Assembly (NCBI RefSeq): GCF_020536995.1
Contig: NC_068358.1
Coordinates: 49,629,780-49,693,779, forward strand
Origin: Dreissena polymorpha
Lineage: Eukaryota; Mollusca; Bivalvia; Myida; Dreissenidae
DNA: 64,000 nucleotides
Direction of reading: 5' to 3'
The position numbers and the translations under genes are program-made. Below the pieces are notes generated by a model. The model saw only the letters and a list, made by a program, of their open reading frames with translations. It was not told the DNA's origin and did no database searches. Below are positions 1 through 11,900 of the stretch, piece after piece (positions within the stretch are counted from its first letter, which is position 1; each line of letters opens with the position of its first letter).

Positions 1-1079
1 ATCAAATGCATCTCTCGGAAATATCCGATCATTGAAGATCGGCAATGATTGTAAATTAAATCGCGGGAAATCATTAGAGGTGCGCTACCTTAAGATGATT
101 AACTCTTGATCCATTTGCTGATGTTATATATCTTCGGTGAAGTTTTTAATTCCCTTGATATATTTGATACTGACTGTAATAATTTATGTTTGCTCCACTT
201 CACATGTAGCCATTGAACCAGTAGCACGCAATAAAAGTATATGGAGTTCTTATGATTGATGAACACATAATTAGAACGACCAACATTGTGACAATTTCGT
301 GACTTGATAGCAGACAATTGAGCTCCTGACCAGACTGCCAACTGCAAAAGCTGGTCTGGAGCAAGGCTGGCTGTATATGGCAGAAGACTCATGGTTGCCT
401 GATGAGTGTCAAATGTCAGATAGAAAAGCTGTCTTCATGCTTCTGACATTTTATGAATGAAGGCAGGCATAGAAACAGAACAGCACTTAACAAGAATCAT
501 CAGGGTTTTTATTTCATTCACAATATTGATCCATGGCATACCAGCTTTATTAATTTGAAATTTGAACATGTTGCAAGATTTGTGAAAATTGAATGCTAGC
601 TGAAAAAAAGGTAGAAATAATCCCCAGGTGTCTATCAATTTACAGCAAACCAAATGTTTTCTAAGCTTTTAGTAGAAGGCTTGTTGTTGTTTATCATTAT
701 TTCAAAGCATACATACATATATTTTCAAATTCATTGGATGAGTTCTTCATTTACATGATAAAAAAACTCTGGTACATGTACAACATATCTTTACAATACA
801 CTAAATATAATATTTCGTCCGAACTTGTGGGCGTCCGAATTCGCATCTGTTTCATAACAATGAGCATTTATTAATTTTCAATCTGTTGTCATATATTTTT
901 GTTACGAATACGACTATTTTAAGAATAAAATTAATATGAAAAATGCGCAAAATACCTAAGTATACCAACAGAAACAGAATATGTCTGAAAAGTCCACTGT
1001 TAGAGATAACAATTTGCTCACCGCGTCATTGGAAGTCAAATAGGTCATAGGTTAAAACGGTCCATTGAAAACAAAAATT

Positions 1080-2239
1080 AACAAGAGCTGTCAAAGGACA
1101 GTGCGCTCGACTATTCGAGTGCTTGACATTATAACGTTAGCCATCATGGGGAAATTGTTCATATTCAATAATTTATTAGACGATCTTTCAAAAATAAAAA
1201 AAGGAAAAAAAATGGGGGGGGGGTGAGAGGGGGTATAATGTGGGGTGTGGTCATTCAGAAGGCGATCTTTCAAAGATAAAAAAAGGAGACAAAAAATTAT
1301 TTGGGGGGGGTAGGGGGGTGAGAGGGGGGGTACAATGTGGGGTGTGTTAATTTATTAGATGATGTTTAAAAAAAAATGGGGGGATAGGGGGGGAGGTTGG
1401 GGGTTGAGAGGGGGGGGGGGTGAGAGGGGGGTATAATGTGGGGTGGGGTAATTTTTTAGATGATGTTAAAAAAAAAATGGGGGGGGGAGGTTGGAGGGGG
1501 GGAAGGGATTCTGTGTAGGGGCGTGGGGTATTGTTTGGGTGGAATCCATTGTGGTATTCAGGTAAGTGTTGTTTTGTCAAAGTAATAATAAAATGTGATC
1601 AATAAATAAAGAAGATATGGCAATTTAAGCAAAACGTTCAATTATCTAAGTGTAAAAGGGGCCATAATTATGAAACAATGCTTGATACAGTGGTTTGCTC
1701 TTGTTTATAGGTTGAGGTCATGTTGGTAAACAAGTATGCAAAATATAAAAGCAATATGTCAAAGGATATAGGAAATATTTGGGGTAGTACGCAAACTTTA
1801 ACATAGATATATCAATAATATGCATATTCTAAGTATAAAAGGGGCAATAATTCTGTCAAAATACTTGATACGGTTGTCTGCTCTTGTTTATAGGTTGGGG
1901 TCATGATGGTAAACAAGTATGCAAAAAATAAAAGCAATATGTAAAGGGATATTGAAAATATTTGGGGTATTACGCAAACTTTAACATTTGCTGCATATTC
2001 TAAGTGGAAAAGGGGCCATAATTATGAAAAAATGCTTGATAAGAGTTGTCTGCTCTTGTTTATAGGTTGGGGTCATGTTGGTAAACAAGTATGCAAAATA
2101 TGGAAGCAATATGTCAAGGGACAATTAAAATAATTTGGGTAGAACGAAAACTTCAACATTTGCACGCTAACGCAGACGCCGACGCCAGGGTGAGTAGGAT
2201 AGCTCCACTATATATATTTCATATATAATAGTCGAGCTT
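1080..2239 (-). mobile_element. Tandem-array element, family F copy 1 (HINE-like)
   Basis: Read on the minus strand, the element starts near 2239 with an AGCTC-type head and a GGCGTCGGCGTC stretch. It then has three diverged units of about 180 bp (near 1640-1800, 1830-1990 and 2000-2160), a G/purine-rich tract, and ends with a tail reading GCTCTTGT at about 1080-1087. A second copy lies at 59252-60565. Layout and tail are shared with the other tandem-array families in this window. Assignment to Helentron-derived elements is inference; the repeat itself is directly visible. Confidence 0.6.
1190..1530. repeat. G-rich low-complexity tract
   Basis: Long G runs (7-10 G) are interspersed with A runs and with imperfect repeats of a GGTGAGAGGGGGTATAATG-like unit. 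The G runs could form G-quadruplexes on the plus strand. The proline-rich minus-strand frames here are by-products of the C runs and are not considered genes. A C-rich counterpart occurs at 60240-60480 in the other family F copy. Confidence 0.75.
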
Positions 2240-2829
2240 AAAACAAACATTTGCAGAATTGTTTAAAGAACGATTCAGCTTTAATCCCGATTAAGTCTGA
2301 TAACGAGTTTTATTACTCAAAACAACAAACAAATATTAATTACTGCATCTATTGTCAAGCCCAAATGAGGAACATGTCATGAAAATTGTATTTTGGTCTA
2401 ATTAAAAAGCTAACTACAAATTTACAAATGCAATTTTAGCTATAAATAAGTAATCAGGCTTCCAAAATATGACACTATTTCGGTCCGAAACTTCTAAGTG
2501 CTCAGTCTATCTAAATATGACAGAACTATTCCATCTAAAATTAATGATTTAAATATTCACTACTCAGATTCAACATACAACAGAACTTCAGTAATTCACG
2601 AACAAGGCAATGTCACTCTGATAAGATCAAAGACCTTCTGGTTAACCATAATAAACCATTTTATACAAAATGCATACAAGCACATTTTGTTCTTGAAGCT
2701 CTGAGCAGCAATGCATATGTCTCATTCAGTGGGGATGGCGCACTTGCCAGCATACTGTTGACACTGACGCCTTAATCACTAGGCAAAATAATCCATCTTA
2801 AATATCCAAATATGGGTAGAAGGGTTTTT
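2240..2829. other. 3' flank of MED27, no gene seen
   Basis: AT-rich sequence downstream (minus-strand sense) of the MED27 stop codon at 2830-2832. It should hold the 3' UTR. A minus-strand AATAAA (plus TTTATT) occurs near 2309, but this cannot be confirmed as the poly(A) signal. Confidence 0.4.
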
Positions 2830-2964
2830 TCACTGTCTGCATGCATCATGGTAGGGTTCATATGTGGCCAGGTCTCGCCAAGTTGGTGGAAGGCCATTCA
2901 GATAATGGTTGCAACATTTTGAACATTTGGCCGAAAACAAGGTGCGGTACTGAGTAAACCATTT
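2830..2964 (-). CDS. MED27: MED27 exon 8 (C-terminus and stop)
   Basis: 45 codons including TGA, entered in phase 0 after a polypyrimidine tract and CAG. Encodes residues 259-302, with a C-x2-C pair (272, 275), the GLPPTWRD block and the closing HDACRQ, which is nearly identical to the human C-terminus (HDTCRQ). Confidence 0.95.
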   Translation of the reverse strand, partial: KWFTQYRTLFSAKCSKCCNHYLNGLPPTWRDLATYEPYHDACRQ

Positions 2965-5900
2965 CTGAAAAAAAAACATGACAATAAAGATTAAACTTTA
3001 TTGTTCGGTATCTCAACTACAGTTTAATCGAAATGCTTTTTTTTTAACAGCATCATATAACTCAAATTAAAAATTCTTTTACTTATTTACAGTTTATATG
3101 TTCTGGCTGCAGTAGATATTTTTGTTCTTCCAGCATCAATAAACAAATTTAACTTTACTAGCATTTTATATTTCTATTAAAACATTGAAGAAAAATACGA
3201 ACTTTTAATTTAACACACAGTATACTAGATTTTAAATTTAAACAAGTTTTCCTCAGTAAAAACATAAATTTTAAGACAATACTAAGACGTATTAACTTAT
3301 TTCATGGGACAGGTGTATGTGCACAGCAAATATCATAAAGCCAATTATTGAGCTTTAAATATGAAAGCACATACAATAATGCATTTCAAAAAATGAGGTC
3401 GCAAACTTGTAAATGTGAAAGAAAATTACATAGCTTATTTGCAAAATAATTCCTGAATATAACGTTACATCAGTTACTGATTTAAAAGCATGCATCTTAA
3501 AATTGAGAAATGTTCTATTGCAATTCTACTGTTGGAATCAATGCATATGCAGGCTTTTCCCAAGGATTTTTTCCAGGCACAGCCGAAAGACAGTGAATTA
3601 AAAAATCTTTCTTAATGTTTTTAATCAAAATTTGCACAGGATTTTTTACCTTTATTTTTTCTTTTTATACATTTATTTCAAGCAATTCATATACACATAA
3701 ATTATAATCTGTTTCATTGGGTTGAATTGATCGCGATCAAGATATACATTTGTAACTTGTCAGGTAATTCATGAAGATTTGTATCCATAAGGATAGTTTG
3801 GCAATCTCAAACATCTTATTTACCTACCTATTTGTTGCTGTATCAAGTGTTTTATCTTATTGTTATTATTTTTTTAAATAAGACATAATGCCATGTAGGT
3901 GTTTTAAAATGCATATAATGATATTTTCGAAATCAGAAATGCATTGCCAAATTAAACTGTGTTATAAGCAAATTCTAAATACAAATAAGTGGTTCTCTAT
4001 TATTTCATGTAAATTCTTTCAGGTTATTAAAAGCGTGCAAAATTATACCTCATGTACAACATCACATCATCCTAGTGAAAAGCCTGTGCTTTAACATTGA
4101 AATGCTAAATAAAAACTTCAAATTGCAGAGAATGTTGAGATCTTAACTTTTGGTCAAAACAAGCAAATATCATTGAATTGATATCCGCCTCAAAATAATT
4201 GTATTTATGGATTGGTGACAATCCCTTGATACATGGTATAATCATAAACAAGAGGGCCTGAAAGTCCCAAAGTCGCTCACCTGAGATAACAAGATATTAT
4301 CGGGACAAATCTTCTGACCAAGTTTCATGAAGATCGAAAAATAAATGTGGCCTCTAGAGTGTAAACAAGGTTTTACTATAGCCAAATAAGGAAAAATGCC
4401 CCGCCCCCTGGCAGCCATGTTTTTCAACCAACCGGCATCATTTTTAACTCTTCCAAGATATTATCGGGATGATTCTTCTGACCATGTTTCATGAAGATCG
4501 GACAGTAAATGTGGCCTCTATATGTAAACAAGATTTTACTTAAGCCATATAAGGAAAAATGCCCCACCCCTTGGAAGCCATGTTTTTCAAGCAAACATAA
4601 TTATTTTCGAACTCATCCAAGATATCATTGAAACCAATATTCTGACCAAATTTCATGAAGAATGGACAATAAATGTGGCCTCTAGAGTATAAACAAGGTT
4701 TTACAAAAGCCATATATAGCCATATATGGAAAAATGCCCCGCCCCTGGTGGCTATGTTTTTAAAGCAACCAAAACCATTTTGGAACTCATCCAAGATATC
4801 ATTGGGACAAATCTTCTGACCAAGTTTCATGATCATCGGAAAATAAATGTGACCTCTAGAGTGTTAACAAAGTTTTACTTTAGCCATATAAGGGTAAAAT
4901 GCCTCGCCCCCAAGGTGGCCATGTTTTTCAACCAACCGGCATCATTTTTGAACTCGTCCAAGATATTATTGGAATGAATCTTCTGACCAAGTTTCATGAA
5001 GATCGGACAATAAATGTGGCTTCTAGAGTGTTAACAAGATTTTACTATAGCCATATAAGGAAAAATGCCCCACCCCTTGGCAGCCATTTTTCAAGCAAAC
5101 GTAACCATTTTTGAACTCATCCATGATATAATAAGACAAATCTTCTGACCATATTTCATGAAGATAGGACGATAAATGTGGCATCTAGAGTGTTAACAAG
5201 GTTTAACTATAGCCATATAAGGAAAATAACCCCACCCCCTGGCGGCCATGTTTTTCAACCAAAGGGCATCATTTCAGAATCCATCAAAGATATTATTGGG
5301 ATGAATCTTCTTACCAAGTTTCATGAAGATTGGACAATAAATGTGGCTTCTAGAGTGTTAACAAGATTTTACTATAGCCATTTATAGCTATATGAGGAAA
5401 AATGCCGTGCCCCTTGGCAGCCATGTTTTTCAAGCAAAGGTTACCATTTTCAGACACATCCAAGATATCATTGGGATAAATCTTCTGACCAAGTTTCATG
5501 AAGATCGGAAAATAAATGTGTCCTCTATAGTGTTAACAAGGTTGAACTATAGCCATTTAAGGAAAAACGCCCATCCCCATGGCGGCCATGTTTTTCAACC
5601 GACTTGCATCATTTTGGATCTCGTCCAAGATATTATTGGGATGAATCTTCTGAACAAGTTTCATGAAAATTGGACAATAAATGTGGCCTCTAGAGTGTTA
5701 ACAAGGTTTTACTATAGCCATATAAGAAAAATGCCCCACCCCTTGGCAGCCATGTTTTTCAAGCAAAGGTTACCATTTCTGGACTCATCCAAGATATTAT
5801 TGGACAAATCTTCTGACCAAGTTTCGTGAAGATCGGAGTGTTGACAAGGTTTTACTAAAGCCATATAAGGAAAAATGCCCCACCCCCAAGGTGGCCAGGT

Positions 5901-8900
5901 TTTTCAACCAACCGGCATCATTTTTGAACTCGTCCAAGATATTATTGGAATGAATCTTCTGACCGAGTTTCATGGTGATCAGACAATAAATGTGGCCTCT
6001 AGAGTGTTAACAACATTTTACTATAGCCATATAAGGAACAAGAGGGCCATCAGGCCCTAAGGCGCTCACCTGAAAGCCAAAGGAACTAGACTATTCTGAA
6101 AAAAATGCAAGCTGATTCATGAAGATTATTTTGGACCAAAAAAGTGACTTTTAACATGTTTTTTTTATATTTGACCTTGTGATGTAGTTTTTGAGCTCAT
6201 ATGACCCAGCTTCAATCTCTGGCAAAATTTCATTGGGACAAATGTTCTGATCAAGTTTCATGAAGATTGGCCAATAAATGTGGCTAATATAGTGTCAACA
6301 AGTTTTCACTAAAGCCATATAAGGACAACTGCCCCTCCCCCCCCCCCCCCCCTGGCGGCCATGTTTTTCAACAAACCATAACCATTTTCAAACTCACTCA
6401 AGCTATTGTTAGAGCAAATGTTCTGATCAAGTTTCATAAAGATTGGATAAAAAATGTGACTTCTAGAGTGTTGACAAGGTTTTGTAGTAAATAGCCATTT
6501 AAGGAAAAATGCCACGCCCCCTTGCGGCCATGTTTTTAACTGATCTCAACCATTTTTGAACTTAGCCCAGATATTATTAGTTCAAATATTCTGACCAAGT
6601 TTCATGAGCATTGGACCACAAATGTGACTTCTAGAGTGTTAACAAGGTTTTACCATACAGTAAAGCCATATAAGGAAAACTGCCCCGCCCCATGGCGGCC
6701 ATGTTTTTCATTCAACTGGAACCATTTTCGAACTCGTCCAAGATATTATTGGGACACATGTTTTGACCAAGTTTCATGAAGATTGGACTAAAAATTTGAC
6801 TTCTAGAGTGTAAACAAGGTTTGACTATAGCCATATAAGGAAAACTGCCACGCCCCCTGGCGGCCATGTTTTTCAACCAACCAGAACCATTTTCGAACTC
6901 GTCCAAGATATTATTGGTACACATGTTCTGACAAAGTTTCATGAAGATTGGACTAAAAATGTGACTTCTAGAGTGTTAAGTAGGTTTTACTAAAGCCATA
7001 TAAGGAAAACTGCCACGCCCCCTGGCGGCCATGTTTTTCATCCAACCGGAACAATTTTTAAACTTGTCCAAGATTTTATTGGGACACATGTTCCCACCAA
7101 GTTTCATGCAGATTGGACTAAAAATGTGACTTCTAGAGTGTTAACAAGGTTTTACTATAGCCATATAAAAAAAACTGCCAAGCCCCCTGGCAGCCATGTT
7201 TTTCAACCAACCGGAACCATTTTCGAACTCGTCCAAGATATTATTGAGACACATGTTCTAACCAAGTTTCATGAAGATTGGACAATAAATGTGACCTTTA
7301 GAGTGTTAACAAGGTAAATGTTGATGACGCACGACCGACAAAAGGCGATCACAATAGCTCACCATGAGCACGTTGTGCTCAGGTGAGCTAAAAATGCCCC
7401 GCCCCTTGGCAGCCATGTTTTTCAAGCAAAGGTTACCATTTTTGATCTCATCCAAGATATCATTGGGACAAATCTTCTGAGCAAGTTTCATGAAGATTGG
7501 ACAATAAATGTGGCCTCTAGAGAGTTAACAAGGCAAATGTTGACGCCGCACAACGGACAAAAGGCGATCACAAAAGCTCACCATGAGCACAACGTGCTCA
7601 GGTGAGCTAAAAAGGGCATAACTCTTATTTAAGTAAGTGTAGGGTCATGAATCTTGTGCATGACACTTCTCCTATCTATACATCTATGAAGTTTCATGTT
7701 GATATCTTATATTGTTTCTGAGATATAGCCCTACAAAATTTTGTGGCAGAGAGACAGACTGACGGATGGACAACCCCAATTCTATATTCCTCCACCTTTA
7801 AGGTATAAAAAAAGTAGGGATGGCAAAATAATCAAATATTCGATTGAATGGTCAGTATTCGAATATCAAAATTGATATTCCCATATTCGCAATTTTTTTT
7901 CAAACAAAATTGCCCTAATATTTAATGACCTGTGATCCGCTTACTAATTGGCACCCGAAATTATTTGGGATTAACATGTTTGATTTGACGTTCTTCGTGT
8001 CAAATTGATAACACGGCCCGTATCAGCGTTGATTGCGCAATGCTATATACACACTCTAACTGTTGTTTGTCAATGGGGTGCCATTTAACAGCTTCAATTG
8101 ACTGGCGAATAATAATTAAGTTTTTGTGATCAAAGTATGAACAGCCATTAAAATGTGTGAATTACTCAAATCGCGCAATGCAATATACTTACTATAAGAA
8201 AGGGCCTAAACTGTTGTTTGTCTATTAGGTGCCAATTATGGGCTTCAATTGACCGGCGAATAATACTTTAGTTTCTGTGATCACAGTTTGAACAGACACT
8301 ACACTATGTGAATAACTCAAATTTAACAAATGATATAAACTGAATAAACATTCAGGATATCGTTATTTTAAAAATTTCAAATAAAAATAAAATTCTATGA
8401 CATGATGGTTGTCCTTATATTTGTTCTTGAATATCTGTTGTACTTTGCATGCCTTATTGATATGTTTTTTTATATAAGCGTACATGAAATCGGTACTTGA
8501 AATTTCAAATAAAAAAACAATTCTATGACATGATGTTTTTCTGTCTATTTGTGCCCGATTACAGTATCGGTCATAGTTTTAGCCGACAGAAATACAATTA
8601 TTCGATAGCAACGTTAATAAACAGCCTCATATTCAGCAAACGGATATAACTTACAAAACAATGGAAGTTAACACTGAACAAGTTTCACTCTTTTCTAAAA
8701 TATATATCGCCTAAATAGGCTTTTTCAATGTTTGTTTTTACAATTCAGATACAGTTTCTTTCTATTTCTCAACACAACAATTGTATATTCAAATATATCT
8801 CTGTGTCAATGTATATTTAATATCCCTGGTGGTCACGAAACTGAGTAATAAAAGTTAAATCAATCCAGCCGTTTTATGCGAATATTCGATTGAATGGATT

Positions 8901-11900
8901 TGCTAATATTCGAATACCAATATAGGTATTTGATGACATCCCTAATAAAAAGTGTAGTTACTATTTAAAAAATTTGTCACACTTATTCTCTTAATTATTA
9001 AAAGGAAATATTAATATATTATCTACAAGGCTACAATTGTTGTTATAGGTCAGTATTGAACTGTAGCAATCAAAAATTACATTTTATTGTATACACCTTC
9101 ATGAGGAAAGCATGTATTAGGCTGCCTCAACGCTGATTGAGTAAAAAGACAATGGAGCATAATAGATTTAAAGCTAGCATAATTTAAAGAGAGGATATTG
9201 TCAAGGGTGGCATGCACTTTGATGTAAACCTTTTTATGTTTGATGTTGGGAAAGTCCAGTTATTGTTTGTTGTCTTACAAAAGCGTTTATGTGATATACA
9301 ATGAAGGCGCAAAATCATGACCAAACTGGATTAAGTTATGAAGCGACGCATTTATCGCAGGTCTTGTGCAAGCTCCTATACACAAAAAGCTAATAAGCAT
9401 GTAAGGGATTTGATTTGTCTTTAGCCGAATGCAAATTAAAGTATTATAAGAGCTTACAAGCGCTTGTGAAAAATAACCATGATCAGAAAGTCAAGCATTG
9501 CAGTAACACTGCTTTGGAAATTAAGGCACAGCAGCGCACCTGCGATAAAACCGACTGGGGAAAAGCCTGACAAACGTATGTGTTAAATACACATATCACA
9601 ACAGAAAAGAAAAAAAATTACCATGAATAAATTGATAGCAAACTCTGCATTATGAGGGGTGTAGAAGTACAGAGAGGCTGCAGTACAGCTTTCTGTCACC
9701 TGAAATACAGTATTGAAAATGAACATGGAACACTTAATACAGGCTGAAAGTAGAAAATAACAAACTTTGAGAAAGGTTTATTAATTCATTAATGCATTAA
9801 TTAGTTTGCAATGGCATAAAGTATTTAAATAAGACTTTTTTTGGCAAATGATTTACTTACCAGGGTAATTTTGTTTTAAAAGAGACTCTGAGAACATAAA
9901 TATTTCATACATACCTTTTGGAACACTTCATATCTGGATTTTGCCCATAATTCAAGCTGAAATAAACATACTAGTATTTTGTGAACTATTACTTAATGAT
10001 TAATAATTAACAATGTTCAATCAGAGATTCACCAATTATTTAAGAAATCAGTTACCGGTATTTCAAAATGTGTAAATAATAAGTATCAAGATTTAACAGT
10101 TTTTTCAAAGGGGTACCTTTACTTATAACGTGCATATTAAGTTCATATAGAAGCACAACTGGGGTTATGATATACATGCAGGCGTACATAAATAAGAAAA
10201 TACTAAGAGCTATATCCTCCGCTGTGACCCTTATGACCTTAAAGAGTAACCATAACCTTATGTCAGTATGTCTGCCTCATGTCATGGCAGCCATGTTTTT
10301 CAAGCAAACGTAACCATTTTCAAACTAATCCAAGATATCATTGAGACCAATCTTCTGACCAAATTTCATGAAGATTGGACAATAAATGTGGCCTCTAGAG
10401 TGTTAACAAGGCAAATGTTGACTCTGCACAACGGATGACGCACGACGGACAAAAGGCGATCACAAAAGCTCACCATGAGCACGTTGTGCTCAGGTGAGCT
10501 AAAAAAGTTATGAACAAACTTTAACGAAGGTTAAAGTTTTAGGAAAGGAAAATACAATGATATTTGACCTTTAAGCTTGAAGGATGACCTTGACCTTGAC
10601 TTTCACCACTTTAAATGTGCAGCTCCACGAGAAGTACCGTATACTTGCGCTTATAAGACGCCTCGCTTATAACGCACCTTGACTTGGGACTTTATAATGG
10701 GTGAATTTAAGACTGACCCGCATGTAAGACGCGGTCAAAGTTTGCCATTATCATCGGCCGAAAAACGGCAGAATGTTAAAGAAAATTATCAATTAGTAAC
10801 ACATTGAGAATTTTTCAAACTCGCGCTGCATACAATTAGTAATTCACGCAAGTTGCTCCAAATTCACGCTCGGTTGCACGATTCAAATGTTTTTTTGCAT
10901 ACTCGAGCACTTTCAACTTAAATGTCACACCATAAGAGTTACGTTTGCGTTTCATTTTGACAATTCCAGTAGTTGTTATTTGTAAATACAATTGTATTGT
11001 TTGACAGGTATTGAAAACTAATAAGCAGATATTTGAAAGCGTTTAGTTTTATTACCTAGATTATGCAAATTTTACGCCCATTGTCTATCAACCATAGGTA
11101 ATGCCTACTTTCATAAAATTAGCCAATTGCGTGATAGAGTGATAGACTCCAAAGCGCAGATCACGTGTCAAGAAGAAAGCCATATGCGGATAATTGCATG
11201 CAGTCGCTCTTTGTTCCAGTTGTTGTTGGTCCCTAATAAATAAGGTGTCATCGGCATTATAAGGGGGTCGTCTGAATAAACGTTTTTATTTAACAATTGA
11301 CAGATGCAAACTGCTAACTTATTTCAGAGGATACCCTAATTGCCAATTATGTCTTAATTGACAATTAACGACGTCGAACAAAGATGATCAGGTGATACAG
11401 ACTTGTCAAGTAGCACATGTACTCGGCAGAGTGTGTATTTAACAATTGACAGTTTCAAACTGAGAATTGATTAAGCCCAGTAAACTCGATAATTTGAAAA
11501 ATTTCTTTTATTTTCACCAGTATCTCACTAATAATAAGACGCGACCCCCACTGTAACTTATTAATTTGAGTCTTAAAAATGCGTCTTACAAGCGAAAGTA
11601 TACGGTGAGTAAGAGATTGAATGGAGAAATGAAAATTTATTGTTTTTAATTTTTGACCTTTGACCTTGAAGGATGACCTTGACCTTTCACCATTCAAAAT
11701 ATGCAGCTCCACGAGATACACATGCATGCCAAATATGAAGTTGCTGTGTTCAATATTAAAAAAGTTAAGATAAAACTTAAATGAAGGCTAAAGTTTTAGG
11801 AAAGAAAAATACAATGATATTTGACCTTTGACCTTGAAGGATGACCTTGACTTTTCACCACTCAAAATGAGCAGCTCCATGAGATACACATGCATGGTAA

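Noticed and set aside
4540-7491. Many 60-145-codon ORFs with a common FHEDWTINVASRVLTRFYYSH-like motif
   Set aside because: They are frames through the family A repeat unit on both strands, with no start context or splice structure.
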